Assembly: GCA_029448655.1 (NCBI GenBank)
Contig: JACCLO010000004.1
Coordinates: forward strand, 1,178,001 to 1,242,000
Direction of reading: 5' to 3'
Origin: Wolfiporia cocos
Taxonomy: Eukaryota > Basidiomycota > Agaricomycetes > Polyporales > Phaeolaceae
DNA: 64,000 nucleotides
In this document: piece after piece, positions 33,647-44,825 of the stretch
Numbering within the stretch: the first letter of the stretch is position 1
Layout: each line of letters starts with the position of its first letter
The notes under the pieces: generated by a model
Told to the model about the DNA's origin: nothing
Seen by the model: the letters and a program-made list of their open reading frames with translations, nothing else
The model's database searches: none
Program-made: the position numbers and the translations under genes

Positions 33647-33909
33647 CTACCCTGCTCGTCGGCCAGTATATATGCTATTCTACTGTTTGTACATTGTTTG
33701 GCTACTGTATAGTTATTACGTAAGCTGAGAGTCCGATACTATGGTAAACCCTATAATGGGTATAGGTACACGGCACAGAGTGTCCGGGGGGCTGACAACA
33801 CGTGATAGGGTGTTCGGGGTCTTGCACGTGACTGCTTAGGCGCGTGCTTAGATAAGATAAGGGTTCAGGCTTTAGTCACTGGCTAGGCGAAAGAAATCGG
33901 CTTGTGACA
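33647..33909 (-). repeat. B 3' LTR, proximal part
   Basis: Continuation of the B 3' LTR after element A and its target duplication. Matches 41482-41744 with at least two substitutions (gggtatagg versus gggtgtagg; aggcgaaag versus aggtgaaag). Confidence 0.93.
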
Positions 33910-35062
33910 GTACCTCCTCTTCTAGCTGCGTGTCCCCACGCCCAGCAATCACCTTGCAGAGGTTTTGGTCGATTTGACAGGGATGGTCGTGTTCGTGTTT
34001 CTGACAGATGTGTGGATTTGCCATCTGTATGGTATACTGTACGGGATAGATCCAACCCGGGTTGTTGGGTATCGTGGATTCTATGCATTGTCCCACTTGT
34101 ATTCCATATTGTATTACACGAGTCTTTGGATTGCAAAACCAGAAGTTCCTGGCGACGAGTTGTTTCGGGTAGATATAGAAGGGAATTTTCGCGTCCTTCA
34201 GTAAGTCGATATCTACGTCGTCGTGGATGATGAATTCGTTTGGGTTTTGCCTGAGTCCCATGGCGATGGATTTCTTCTCGAAGTCTTCCCACTCCGGGTC
34301 CCACTCAGTATGTCTGTTTTTCCACTGATGGCCCGGGGTGGTTGGTCTTTCTTCGAAGAATTTGGTTACTAAATCCTGCCAGGGAGTCAATCCTCGTTTC
34401 CTTTCCCATGTCGTAGTCCCGTCAGACCATTCGACTTCCAGCTCGACTCGCCCTCGGTCTTCTCTGGATGCGAGGATCCTGAGAGGCCTGCGAGCGTCAT
34501 TGCTTTTCATCCGTTCGTTGTGGTTCTGATTGGGGAAAGCCGGAGCATGATACGGGAGTAGTAGGACCTCGTTGAATACAGGGTATATTCCTCGCATGTC
34601 CGCGGGTAGGTCCAGTTCGTATGCTCCATGTCCGACTTTCTTGGTGACCTTGTACGGCCCGTACCGTTTTGAATCGAGCTTCTTTGTTGGGTTTCCCATG
34701 TTGATGTTTCGCCCATTGACCCAAACCATGTCTCCCTCGTTGTACGTGTGAGGGTCGGTTCGTTTCCGGTCGTAGTATTCTTTCATACGAAGTTTGGCTT
34801 TCTCGAGATTCTTCGAAGCGGTTTGGCTGACCTCGTGCATATGTTCGACCCAATCCTTGGCTGTTCCTACCCCCTCTTCCATCTCTGGTGCCTCCACGCC
34901 TGTAAATGGGTGGTATCCGTGAGTAAGGTAAAAGGGGCTATAGCCCGTGCTACTATGTACGTGACATTTGTACGCAAATGCTGCTAGCGGGAGTAGGTCC
35001 GGCCAGTTGGTATGGGTGTCGTTAATGAATAATCGTAGGTACACCTCCAGCTCTTGGTTCAT
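33872..35062 (-). pseudogene. B integrase C-terminus, chromodomain and conserved tail
   Basis: Third Pol piece of element B. It starts at MNQELEVYLRLFIND (end of the integrase core) and carries the GPY/F module, a chromodomain (ASREDRGRVELEVEWSDG) and the family's C-terminal extension. Here the frame does not stop where A does: it continues through a Cys/His-rich tail (HICQKHEHDHPC), across the polypurine tract (QLEEEVLSQADFF) and ends inside the 3' LTR. It is separated from the upstream integrase part by a small deletion near 35140, so it is not translated as one protein. Confidence 0.85.
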
Positions 35063-35126
35063 ACGTTCCGTCTGCCCGTCTGTCTGTGGGTGGAACGCGG
35101 TGCTGGGGTTTCCCTTGATGACTAAT

Positions 35127-37139
35127 CTACGGTATACTTATGAAGTCCGATACAAATTGTGGTCCTCTGTCACTAAATACTTTCTTTGGTAGTCCATGCT
35201 GTGCGTATACTTTATCTACAAATATGTTGGCCCTTCCTTCGGCGGTAAGCCTGGTTGTGGTTGGGACCGCGATATAGTCCTTGGATTTCATGTCTACAAC
35301 TACAATAATAGCATCCCAACCCTTGGATACTGGGAGTCCCGTGATCATGTCGACGGAAATGTTCTCCCAGTTGTGCGCGGGTGTTGGATTCGGGTTCAGT
35401 GGTGCAGCTCTCTTCGAGCGGTCTGGCTTGGCTCTTTGGCACTTGATACATGCCTTGACGTACTGGCGGATGTCGTTTCGCATCTTTGGCCACCAGTACG
35501 ATTGGTGAACGGTGGTGTACGTGTTTTCTGTGCCGGGGTGTCCTGCCGAGACTGTGTCGTGGAATGAAGAAATGATTTTTCCGATTAATTCCTCGTCTCT
35601 CGGAATGATCAACTTCCCCCTCCTGTAGCATAGGCCGTCCTCGGCCGTTTCCACTGATCCTTCTACTGCCTCCTTGTCGTAGAGAGCGGCTTCCGCTTTG
35701 ACTCTCTCTCTAACCTCCTCATTGGTTATCCCGTGAGGTAAGGTATAGAAAGAGGATCTTAGCCTTTCTGCGCTGTCTTTGGCGAAGAGGTGATCCTTCA
35801 GGACGGTCTGTCCTTCGAGGTGTGCCTTGTTGTTGCTGTCATGGCCACCTTGTCGGGAAAGTCCGTCCGCCCTTCCATTGGTCTTTCCGGGGATGTGCAC
35901 GAGTTGTAGGTCATACTCGGCAAGTTCCGTCATCCACCGGGCTTGTCGCGGATTAATTTTCTGTGGGGTCTTAAAGTATTCTAGATTCTTATGGTCCGTT
36001 AATACTTCTACAGGGTGTTTTGCACCCATTACAAAATGCCGCCATTCGTCCAGGGCGCGCATTATGGCCAGTAACTCGCGATCGTAAATCTCGTAGTTTC
36101 GTTCTGCCGGTAGTAGCGTCTTTGAATGGTACGCTATGGGCTTCCAGATGCCGTCCTGGTTCTGCATGAGGCAGGCTCCGGTTGCAAAGTCCGAAGAGTC
36201 TGCCTCGATGCGGAATGGGTCGTCATCGTTTGGTATCCCTAGTACAGGTGCTGTGACGAAGATATTTTTTAACTTGTCGAAGCATTCCTGTTCTGTCGCG
36301 CCCCATTGCCATTCCCCATCTTTGGTTAGATTGATAAGGGGGTGTGCTACCGTTGAGAACTTGGGTATGAATCTCCGGTAGAAGTTCGCAAATCCAATGA
36401 AGGATTGCACTTCCTTCTTATTCCGAGGAGCTGGCCATTCGGCTACTGCAGCTACCTTCGCAGGATCCATACGGATTTCCCCGTGAGAGATTATGTGCCC
36501 TAAGTACTCTACTTCGGATTTCTCGAACTCGCACTTCTCTGGTTTACAGGTTAGTTTATTTTGACGGAGAACCAAAAGAACCTTGCGCAGGATCTCTCTA
36601 TGTTCTTTTTGGTTCTCCGTAAAAATAAGGATGTCGTCTAAATATACAATGACCTTCCCCGTGAGGACTAGGTCTCTAAATATGTCGTTCATCAAGGTCT
36701 GGAACGTGCCTGGTGCATTGCACATTCCGAAGAACATCACTAATGGCTCGTAGAGCCCTCTATTAGTGATGAAGGCGGCTTTCTCTTCGTCGCCTTCCTT
36801 GATTCGGATGTTGGTGTATCCCCAACGAATGTCCAATTTGGAAAAGTACTTAGCGCGTTTAAGCTTGTTGAGCAGCTCCGTGATGAGCGGGAGTGGGTAC
36901 TTGTTCTTCTTGGTCATTTGGTTCAACTTTCGATAGTCCTGGATAGGGCGTAGCTTCCCATCCTTCTTTTTGATAAAGAAGAAGGGTGCCCCCCATGGTG
37001 ACTTCGATGGGCGGATGCGGCCCGTGCGCAGTTGCTCTTCTAGGAAATCGTCCAAAGCTTCTTGTTCTCTAGGTGAAAGGGCGTAAATCTTGCCCGCGTA
37101 TGGTTCCAAATTGGGGAAAGCTCGATGGCGTGATCCCAC
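35127..37139 (-). pseudogene. B reverse transcriptase-RNase H-integrase
   Basis: 670-codon open piece. RT has KKKDGKLRPIQDYRKLN and a YLDD catalytic motif; RNase H has FRIEADSSDFATGACLMQ; the integrase zinc domain HPGTENTYTTVHQSYWWP is followed by the DDE core to SDRGPQFVSDF. The frame breaks near 35140 (about 5 bp lost relative to A) and at 37100-37140 toward the protease. About 85-90% similar to A. Confidence 0.9.
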
Positions 37140-38570
37140 GGTCGCCGTTCTGGGAGTGTGTCGAATTCCTTTTCCTCAAACACGTCTTTGAATTCGTGCA
37201 AGTACTCGGGTACAACCTCCTCGAACGTTTTGGCTTCCGTGGTTTTGCCAGTCGCGATGGCGATTTTGGTTGCCTTCATGGCACGGACTCGTTCGGCGAT
37301 GTCCGCTCTGCACTCGTCCCTGTTTCGGATCCATGCGTCAGCGAAAATGTAGTAAATGTGATCACCGTCCTCGATCTGCTCGTGCTCGCAGTCACAAGAG
37401 AACGTGATCCTTCGCTTCTTCCAGTCGATAGAAGGGTTGTGGTCTTCGAGCCAGTCGAAGCCCAGAAAGATGTCCGCAGAGCTGAGTTCCGTAACGTGGA
37501 ACTTGCGGGTTTCCAAGTGCGTGTCGATCTGCATCTGGAGCTCGACATAGTGCGTCATGAGCCCCATGCTGTTGGTTGATCCGTCCGCGTTGAACAGCTT
37601 GATAGGGCGGTCCAATGGGATCTGCTCGAGTCGGTGTTCCTCCACGTAGGACTTACTGATCACCGATCCAGTAGAACCGGAATCGATGAGAGCCTTTGTG
37701 AAGAGGGCGCGTCCGTCGGGGCGGTGGAGAGTGATCGGTACTTCGATCTGCTTTCCCCGTTTTCCCGTCTGGATGACCACTACACTTCCCCTGAGTTTCT
37801 CACCAGTTGAGCCGAAACTCTGTGTTCCTCGCGTGGTTTCGCGGATCGACTTGACGATCTTGGTGTTGGGTGTCATGTTGCATTCGAGTATGAACTGGGC
37901 GATTCTGTCCCCATACTCGACCTGATAATCTGCTCCGGTCTGATTATTCAGTATGACTTTTACTCGGCCGGTGTAGTCCTCGTCTACTACATCGCCTTCC
38001 ACGTCGACTCCCTTGAGGGCGAGTCCAGATCGTGGAGCGATTTGTCCGTATACACCGGCTGGCATCCTGATCTTGATGCCAGTATCTACGGTGATACGTT
38101 TCCCATTAGGAACGACAACCTCCTCCGCGGAGTAGAGGTTGTACCCTGCGGCACCTTCACTTTTGCGTTCAGGTGGGATTGCCCGCGGGTGGTCTAAATA
38201 GATGTCGAGCGTGACGGTCTTCTTCTTGACGCGTCTACGCCGCATTTTCTTTTCTGATTTCTTAGCGGTACCTGATCATCTGCCATTTCCACATCAGGTG
38301 TCACTACCGGATCCACATCCATCGGAACATATGTTACATTAACATTGGAGGAATTAAGCACGGTATTTGCCTCCCGCCACACTCCAGTGGGAGGCGCCTC
38401 CAAGGCTGTTACAAACGAGTTGTCGGAGCATGTTGAAGCTCCGTCGTCGTCATCTATGTCCAATTCTACAGATGCGAGAGGTACAGATACTGGTTCTAAT
38501 ATCGGGGCCCCGGTCTCTAGCCCATATAGTCCATCCACCGGTTCGTCGTTCTCCGTGGCAGCCGAGTCAC
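37040..38570 (-). pseudogene. B dUTPase-protease (frameshifted)
   Basis: Five-motif dUTPase (GAAGYNLYSAEE, GQIAPRSGLALKG, VVDEDYTGR, GDRIAQFILE, RGTQSFGSTG) and an aspartic protease with DSGST. Compared with A, motif 2 has Gln in place of Arg. Two frameshifts separate it from gag: one at the T6 run 38571-38576 (A6 in sense), the other near 38265. Another follows the protease near 37120. Confidence 0.88.
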
Positions 38571-40604
38571 TTTTTTGGAGTTTACTGGTTCTTCTACTTC
38601 CAATACTGAAAAGCGATTCGAGGGGGAGGGACTTACCTGAGTGGGTGCGAACCCGGCTTCCTTCGCGGCGTCAGGGTTCTCCTTGGCCCAGGCGGCCACC
38701 ATTTGGACAAAGTCCTCCTGGGGGATCTCGCCGAGAACTGTGGGAGCTTCATTCCCTGCGATAGCCTGCCGAGTTCGTTGCGTTCCGGATCCACTGGCGG
38801 CGGGGGTGGTGTTGGTCTTGGACCGCCAGTTCGGCTGGTGCCAGGATGTCTTGGTGCATCCTTTGCCAGGTGCCTCGGCCTGCGTCTTGCTGCAAGAGTG
38901 GCACTTCCTCTTGAGCAGGTTCGCCCTTTCTTCGGCCGTTGGCTCCGCTCGGGGAGCACGCTTGGGCTTAGCGCGCTCCTTGCCCTTGTCCGTGGTACCC
39001 TTGGTGCTCCGCAGTTTTTCTTCGTCCCGGAGTCGACGCATCGCGTTGTCGGTCCGGAGGATGGCCTGTTTCCAGGATTTGTAATCCTCCGGGATCTGGA
39101 TGTTGTACCCACGCTGCGATTTGTCGTTGACGGTGGCGGCGACGAAGGCTTGGTGAACCGAGGAGTAAATGTCCTTGGGGATAGCCCTGGTGACCCAACT
39201 GTGGACCACCTGGTTTTCCCTGTCATACTTGGCTTCTCCCAGAAGTCGTTCTAACTCCTGGAAGTATTCCTCGCCTTTACCGAGCGTCATGGTGAGTCGC
39301 TCTGCTGCTACCGCTGCCTTCTTCTCCAGGTCCGGGTCGTCGAACTTTTGGTGCAATTCCCAGACGAACCGTTGCCAGCTGACCCTCCATTGTCCTCCCA
39401 GGTAATGTTCCCTGGTGAACGCCGTTACCCATGAATCGACCTTAGGACCGCGGATCAACAAGATCACCGCGCCCACCTTCTTTGAGTCGGTGAAGAGGAT
39501 GGGGGCGTTGTCATCGATGTACAACTGGAGCCGCATATACCAGTCCGTAAATCCGGTGCCAGTGAAGGCCTCCGGTTCCCTGACTTTGGACTTGTACCAG
39601 GGGTCGGGCCGTGGTTCGGGCAGTACCGAGTATGCGTCCCATTGCGACGATGCCGGTTTCATTGGCCTCCACATAGACGCACGAGTTCCCTGGAGAGGCG
39701 CGGCTCCCCAGGTGTTCATGCGCGCGTTCTGTGTTGGCTGCAGGTTACCGAATATGTCGATGTTTGGATCGGGACGGGCTGCCTGGGCGAAGTTGTCGGG
39801 GCGAACGGGGGCTGGGGCCGTGAGTACCGGTGGTGTGTAGCCGGGCAGGAATGGGTTTGTCTGCTGGGATTTTCCACGAGTTGGGGGAGTGGGGAGAGGC
39901 CGGGATCCGCGCGGTGTCCGCTGGGGAGAGTGCATGTGCACCGATCGAACCCAGTTTTCCACCGGTCGGAATCTGCTTTCGGCTTCCATGACGGGTGTTT
40001 GGACGGGGGGTGGTGCCTGGCTGTGCAGTGATGCCGCGTCTCCGGCTTGGAGAGCGTCCGCCTGCAACCGTTGAGCCTCCCGTAGGAACCAAGCTCCCAT
40101 TTCTCGTGACCATGTTCCTACCGCTACCATTGCCTGTACGACCTGCTGGCATCGCGCGCCGAAGTCTGCCGTTGTGGGGTTGGGCGGGAACGCCCACTGC
40201 ATGGCGAGCAGCGAGTCAATGTGACCCAACTGGCTGCCTGCGCGCACCGTGTTCGATTGTTCCCTTGCCATCTGGAAGGCCTGTTCCATCCGTTCTATGC
40301 CGGGGCCTTGGTCCTCAACCAATGCTCCGTAAGCTAGCGAGCGAGCGGGGCGTGCGTCTCCAACGGTTTCGGTTCGGACCGGGGCGACTTCGATGTTCTG
40401 CCGGGGGGCGTGGATGCTGTCTGCTACTGACAGGAACGCGAAGTCGTCAGGAAGGCCGTGCATTTGGTAGTTCACCCACTGCCCTGGGTGGAATGGGTCG
40501 ATCGAGGCGGGGAGCGGGACGTCTGCCGGAGTTTGGGCTTTGAACGGGTTTTGCGGGGGTCGTGGGCCGCGGATGTATTCAACGCCGTGGGGTTGTGCGG
40601 CCAT
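38517..40604 (-). CDS. B Gag (with short out-of-frame tail)
   Basis: 695-codon frame from MAAQPHGVEYIRGPRPPQNP. It covers the structural Gag region and the unusual CHSC...C...WH motif, then runs out of frame after VEEPVNS at the A6 run and stops. In A the same region is fused to pol. Gag could still be made from this copy, but Gag-Pol cannot, so B is non-autonomous. Confidence 0.85.
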   Translation of the reverse strand: MAAQPHGVEYIRGPRPPQNPFKAQTPADVPLPASIDPFHPGQWVNYQMHGLPDDFAFLSVADSIHAPRQNIEVAPVRTETVGDARPARSLAYGALVEDQGPGIERMEQAFQMAREQSNTVRAGSQLGHIDSLLAMQWAFPPNPTTADFGARCQQVVQAMVAVGTWSREMGAWFLREAQRLQADALQAGDAASLHSQAPPPVQTPVMEAESRFRPVENWVRSVHMHSPQRTPRGSRPLPTPPTRGKSQQTNPFLPGYTPPVLTAPAPVRPDNFAQAARPDPNIDIFGNLQPTQNARMNTWGAAPLQGTRASMWRPMKPASSQWDAYSVLPEPRPDPWYKSKVREPEAFTGTGFTDWYMRLQLYIDDNAPILFTDSKKVGAVILLIRGPKVDSWVTAFTREHYLGGQWRVSWQRFVWELHQKFDDPDLEKKAAVAAERLTMTLGKGEEYFQELERLLGEAKYDRENQVVHSWVTRAIPKDIYSSVHQAFVAATVNDKSQRGYNIQIPEDYKSWKQAILRTDNAMRRLRDEEKLRSTKGTTDKGKERAKPKRAPRAEPTAEERANLLKRKCHSCSKTQAEAPGKGCTKTSWHQPNWRSKTNTTPAASGSGTQRTRQAIAGNEAPTVLGEIPQEDFVQMVAAWAKENPDAAKEAGFAPTQVSPSPSNRFSVLEVEEPVNSKKVTRLPRRTTNRWMDYMG

Positions 40605-41359
40605 TGTACGTAATGAGAATGTGTATGTATGTAAAGGATGTAGTCGCGATCAAGACCGCTACCTGCCCACTGTGGCGCCTCCGAAGAGCTATCGGGGTGG
40701 TAACTAGAAAGTCTTAATCCACTACAAACTGCGTCCACCTCTTTTTGGAGATGTGCCAAGAAACGCTAAGGGGTTTTCTTCCCAAAGCCGGTGAGAAAAC
40801 GCAGCCTCCGAAACCTCGTCCAGCCCCGAAGCTAATTCGGGATACCGGGGGCACGGGAACTATCCGCCTATGTGGTGGGGCGTGTAAAAGATTCTACCGT
40901 AGGGCGGCAAGTGCCGGTACAGTACTAGGCGATTTCCTGCCTCTTCAGCCGCGGGTTACGCGCCGGGTTCTATAGTATCGGGGGCGCGGTAATGCACGTA
41001 TCGTCAGGGCAGTAAGGCCCGTAAATAGGACCAGTGCCTCTGTACACTGCCACAGGGCCCCTTAACGCCTTTGATTATTACGCGTTGGGTGCACAGTTAC
41101 TGTGGTGGGATTGTAACCCAAGACCTTTACAACCGCGTTGCACGGTGTTGGTCCAGTAGCTTAGAAGCAACGGTAGGAGAGGTCCCCTACACGCTGTTTG
41201 CAAGATTCCCCCAGAACTCTAATCCCTTAACCCTGGGATGTGGCGGGTATGAAAACCAATCACGTGCTCGGAGAACCGAAGTTCAACAAGAGCGAAAGAA
41301 AGGTGCACTTTGCCCCTAGTGCGCCGGGGTTGTGTAGGGTAAACCGCTACACGGGGTGG

Positions 41360-41371
41360 AGACTCGTCTTA
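41360..41371 (-). promoter_or_regulatory. B primer-binding site, self-priming type
   Basis: Minus strand taagacgagtct next to the 5' LTR; the core is complementary to agactcgtctt in the LTR (41465-41475), downstream of TATATA at 41502-41507. Same layout as A. Confidence 0.7.
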
Positions 41372-41744
41372 TGACACAAGCAACACTTCAAGCAACTACT
41401 CAGGGGATTGTTACTTGCGTTTCAGCGCAATCCTAGTCTGAGGCTACTCAAGGCGTATAAGGCCAAGACGAGTCTGGGGTGCTACCCTGCTCGTCGGCCA
41501 GTATATATGCTATTCTACTGTTTGTACATTGTTTGGCTACTGTATAGTTATTACGTAAGCTGAGAGTCCGATACTATGGTAAACCCTATAATGGGTGTAG
41601 GTACACGGCACAGAGTGTCCGGGGGGCTGACAACACGTGATAGGGTGTTCGGGGTCTTGCACGTGACTGCTTAGGCGCGTGCTTAGATAAGATAAGGGTT
41701 CAGGCTTTAGTCACTGGCTAGGTGAAAGAAATCGGCTTGTGACA
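41372..41744 (-). repeat. B 5' LTR
   Basis: 373 bp, tgacacaagcaac to cggcttgtgaca, followed by the ccagc target duplication. TATA at 41502-41507 on the minus strand. Confidence 0.93.
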
Positions 41745-44093
41745 CCAGCATCACTCCTAGGCCAAGTCAAGCCTTTGAAAAGTCAAGCGCTTCCGTCAAA
41801 GATCCCTACCCACCTGCTTCTCTCGCCCAGCTCCCAAGAGGCCATGCAACATCACATGGACATGGTAGGCCTGGAAAGGCATTCCTTTGATCTCACAATT
41901 GAGGCACAAAGTATAAATCCCGCATATATGCATTAAATCATGCTTATGGCTGAAATAGATAAGGCTTACAAACTTCTTGCTGATCTCGAAGTGCACATTC
42001 CCGATGAGATCCCACGAAAAATTCAATCAAAGCTGGTAATTCATGATCATCACCATGATGATGTCAAATCAAAAGATGGGATGTGAACATACGAACGCCA
42101 GAATAGACTCTACCAATGTTCCTGTGGTATGGACAATGCGGCTGGCAATCACCCATCAAAGCGGCAAGATAACCCATGGAAGGATGTCGGATGCTGTACA
42201 TGGCTGCGGCTAATCACCACCTATGATCCAAAAGGCAAACGGCTTCTGGCTATTCATGAGGTCTATGGTATCTTGGAACACTCCACTGTGTGCCTGGACC
42301 AAACGGAAATGACAAGATAAAGTCCTCCCATTCCACTGCATCTCATGATCCGAGATTATGCCATTTCCCTATTCCAGCAGTCGTTCACATTGAATCTCGT
42401 GCGCACTCATTGCCGTGACTTTGTGCAAGAGAAGTCAGCCACCTTAGTGGAGATGAAATCCTCTATGGCGACAACAGTTACCACTACATTTTGAATGAAC
42501 ACGAGGCGACATCTCTGTATCGCACACTAAACAAGCAACTCGGCATTTCTCAGCACTCAGCTGCACACACAAACCTCGATCTATGGTTTCGCACTGATAA
42601 CCCTAGGCCGCCTAGTCCCCTACTATCGGAAGCCTGCTTGTATTACCAGCCTCATATCGAGAATGTCTCAGACCGGTTTGTTATCATAATCTCTACTCCG
42701 GAACAGCGGCAACTGGCTTGGAAGCATGGACACAGGCAATTGATGTTCTTAGACGGCACTTTCGGCTTCTGTAGCACCCGCACTCTGCTGTTCACACCTA
42801 TGGCTTTTGATGATCTGCTGCATGGAGTTCCTCTAGGACATATCTTGTTCTCTACTCATGAATCTACCAAAAGCAGTGGGGTACATGCCGACTACAATAG
42901 CGAGCTAATGCATGAACTCCTGGTGCACTTCCGTCAAGGTCTGGGCACCAATGAATTGGGCGAAAGCTTCGCACCAATCGTGGGAATGACTGATAATGAT
43001 ATGAAGGAGCGCTACGGCTTATCTCAGGAGTGGCCAGGAATCCTCCTTTTGCTCTGCATGTTCCATATGTGGCAAGCATGGCAAAATGGCTTAAATAAAT
43101 ATTTGTGCTGTATACCAAAAGGTCCTGCACGCAACGAAATTCGCAAGCATTTGGCGGTGCTGCTACTCCGCCTGCTCAAGGAGATTGATGTCTACGAGAA
43201 TGCAATCACGGCTTTCAATGAGGAAGTCCAACATTTCAAATCATCCAAATTTGACATAACGCTCTCACATGGTCACAAGCAAAAGGCGCACTTCTGTTTC
43301 TGGCTTACTTGCAATCTTATCTGAAGTCTCACTCATTCTGGCTTAGTTGGTCTCTTGCTGGTGCTCAGGAAGCTGCTCGTTGCCTCAATATACCTGTGGA
43401 ACAAGTTGCTAGAACAACTAATCCTCTTGAGTCATTTCAAGGCCGGTTGAAGAATAACTACTTTGGGTCTTATCTCTGATCAGGCCGCCTCCCATGCTTA
43501 GATCTGTGGATTATCATCCTAGTGACTAAGGTTCTCCCGGAATTCTTCCAGACATGGAAGGAGCGCCGTGCTCAGGGCGAATATTACCAAAGCAAGCGGC
43601 AGGCACTGCCCAATCAAGGAGGATCCTCTAGTACACTTGCAAAATCGAAAATCCACAGTACTATAGCTGCACAGTATTCAAATGAAGCACTTAATCTTCT
43701 GGATGAAGGCAGCCCTGATGACGATAACGCCAACCCACTCACTGAACAGGAAACTGCAGCACTGCTACCACTTGTAGGAGCTGAACTAATTATCAATGAA
43801 GGCCAGCATATCAGATAATGACAAATTCAATTTTTCATATGCACTTAATTCAGATTCAACACCAATAGCACTGTGTTTGACCTATCCGGGGACTCCTCTA
43901 GCACATTCATCGACGACACCATGCTGGATGAAAGTGCGATCCTTGCAGATCTCATGGGAACACTTCCAAGAAAGGAAATAGTTCAAACCCCGACTCAAGA
44001 TCCGAAAGCGCTCGGTCAAGACAATCAGCAAGTAGTTGCCTTTCAAGAACTTTTGCAGGCTGAAGACAATATTCTACGGTGCCTTCGCCGGCT
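41745..44093 (+). pseudogene. Mutator-like (MULE) transposase pseudogene
   Basis: Would move a Mutator-like DNA transposon by DDE cut-and-paste. N-terminal Cys-rich binding region YQCSCGMDNAAGNHPSKRQD with GCCTW near 42110-42230. The central catalytic part (42491-43324) shows LDGTFGFCSTRTLLF, VGMTDNDMKERYGL and CMFHMWQAWQNGLNK. The C-terminal part after a frameshift near 43300 reads VARTTNPLESFQGRLKNNYF. At least four in-frame stops (e.g. 41934, 42083, 42318, 43478) and two frameshifts kill it. Element B is inserted at its left edge and MITE M2 in its tail. Terminal inverted repeats were not located. MULE rather than another DDE family is a motif-based judgement. Confidence 0.72.
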
Positions 44094-44100
44094 CCTACAG

Positions 44101-44818
44101 GTAGAGTTTCAGTCAATTATCTTAATCTGCCAACTGCCCTTCGCTTAAGAAATCGCAGTTGCGAGCTAGGTTTGCACACAGATTAATCTGCTAACTGCGG
44201 CAGATTAATCTACTGTGACAATAAAATGGTACATCCCGGATTCAAACCAAGGACCTTAGCGCAGACGAGAATAACAGCATCGCAGCGTAATTAGCCAACT
44301 GCACCATAGTGGCAACAGTTACCCTTGACCAATCAAAATATATATAACACAAATTTTACACACAATTTTCGCAAATCATCAAGGCAACTAACTACTCCAA
44401 CAAGCATACACAGAAATCAATGATAGTAGTAGCTTGATTTACCATGCTTGACCTGGAGCAATCACCATGGGAAAGCTGAATACACTGGAATCACAGGTCT
44501 TTAGAGGCAGATTCATTTGTATTTGTGTTATGGAAGATGTTAAACTGCGAAAATGAAGTTTACAAAATACTCTATATATTGCTCAAAATGGGGCAGACAC
44601 TAGTTCCACTGTAGCTCAGTTGGCTAACGTGTGATGCAATGCTGTAATTCTCATCTGCGCTAAGGTCCTTGGTTTGAATCCTGGATGTACCATTTTATTG
44701 TCACAGTAGATTAATCTGCCGCAGTTAGCAGATTAATCTGCGTGCAAACCTAGCTCACAACTGCAATTTCTTAAGTGAAGGGCAGTTGGCAGATTAAGAT
44801 AATTGACTGAAGTCCCTC
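44101..44818. mobile_element. Palindromic tRNA-like MITE, copy M2
   Basis: 718 bp with arms of about 230 bp in inverted orientation (gtagagtttcagtc... and ...gactgaagtccctc), flanked by the 7-bp duplication cctacag (44094-44100, 44819-44825). Each arm holds a tRNA-like segment: in the right arm an A box tagctcagttgg (44612-44623) and a B box ggtttgaatcc (44671-44681). Core AT-rich, no coding frame, so non-autonomous. The core is inverted relative to M3. Confidence 0.85.
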
Positions 44819-44825
44819 CCTACAG

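Larger units (their letters stand above)
25349..41744 (-). mobile_element. Chromovirus B (Ty3/gypsy), defective, split by element A
   Basis: Complete LTR-to-LTR element flanked by the 5-bp target duplication ccagc (25344-25348 and 41745-41749). The 3' LTR is 25349-25458 plus 33647-33909, the 5' LTR 41372-41744, both 373 bp and differing at three or more sites. Domain order on the minus strand: Gag, dUTPase, protease, RT, RNase H, integrase, chromodomain. Four frameshifts disable it. Element A sits in its 3' LTR. It is older than A and inserted next to MULE sequence. Confidence 0.93.

Noticed and set aside
37073..37579. Plus-strand 168-codon frame
   Set aside because: Antisense to the B protease region; no independent motif.
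44604..44692. tRNA gene with A and B boxes
   Set aside because: The A/B boxes are good, but the bases that should form the acceptor stem do not pair, and the segment is a repeated arm of a palindromic MITE.
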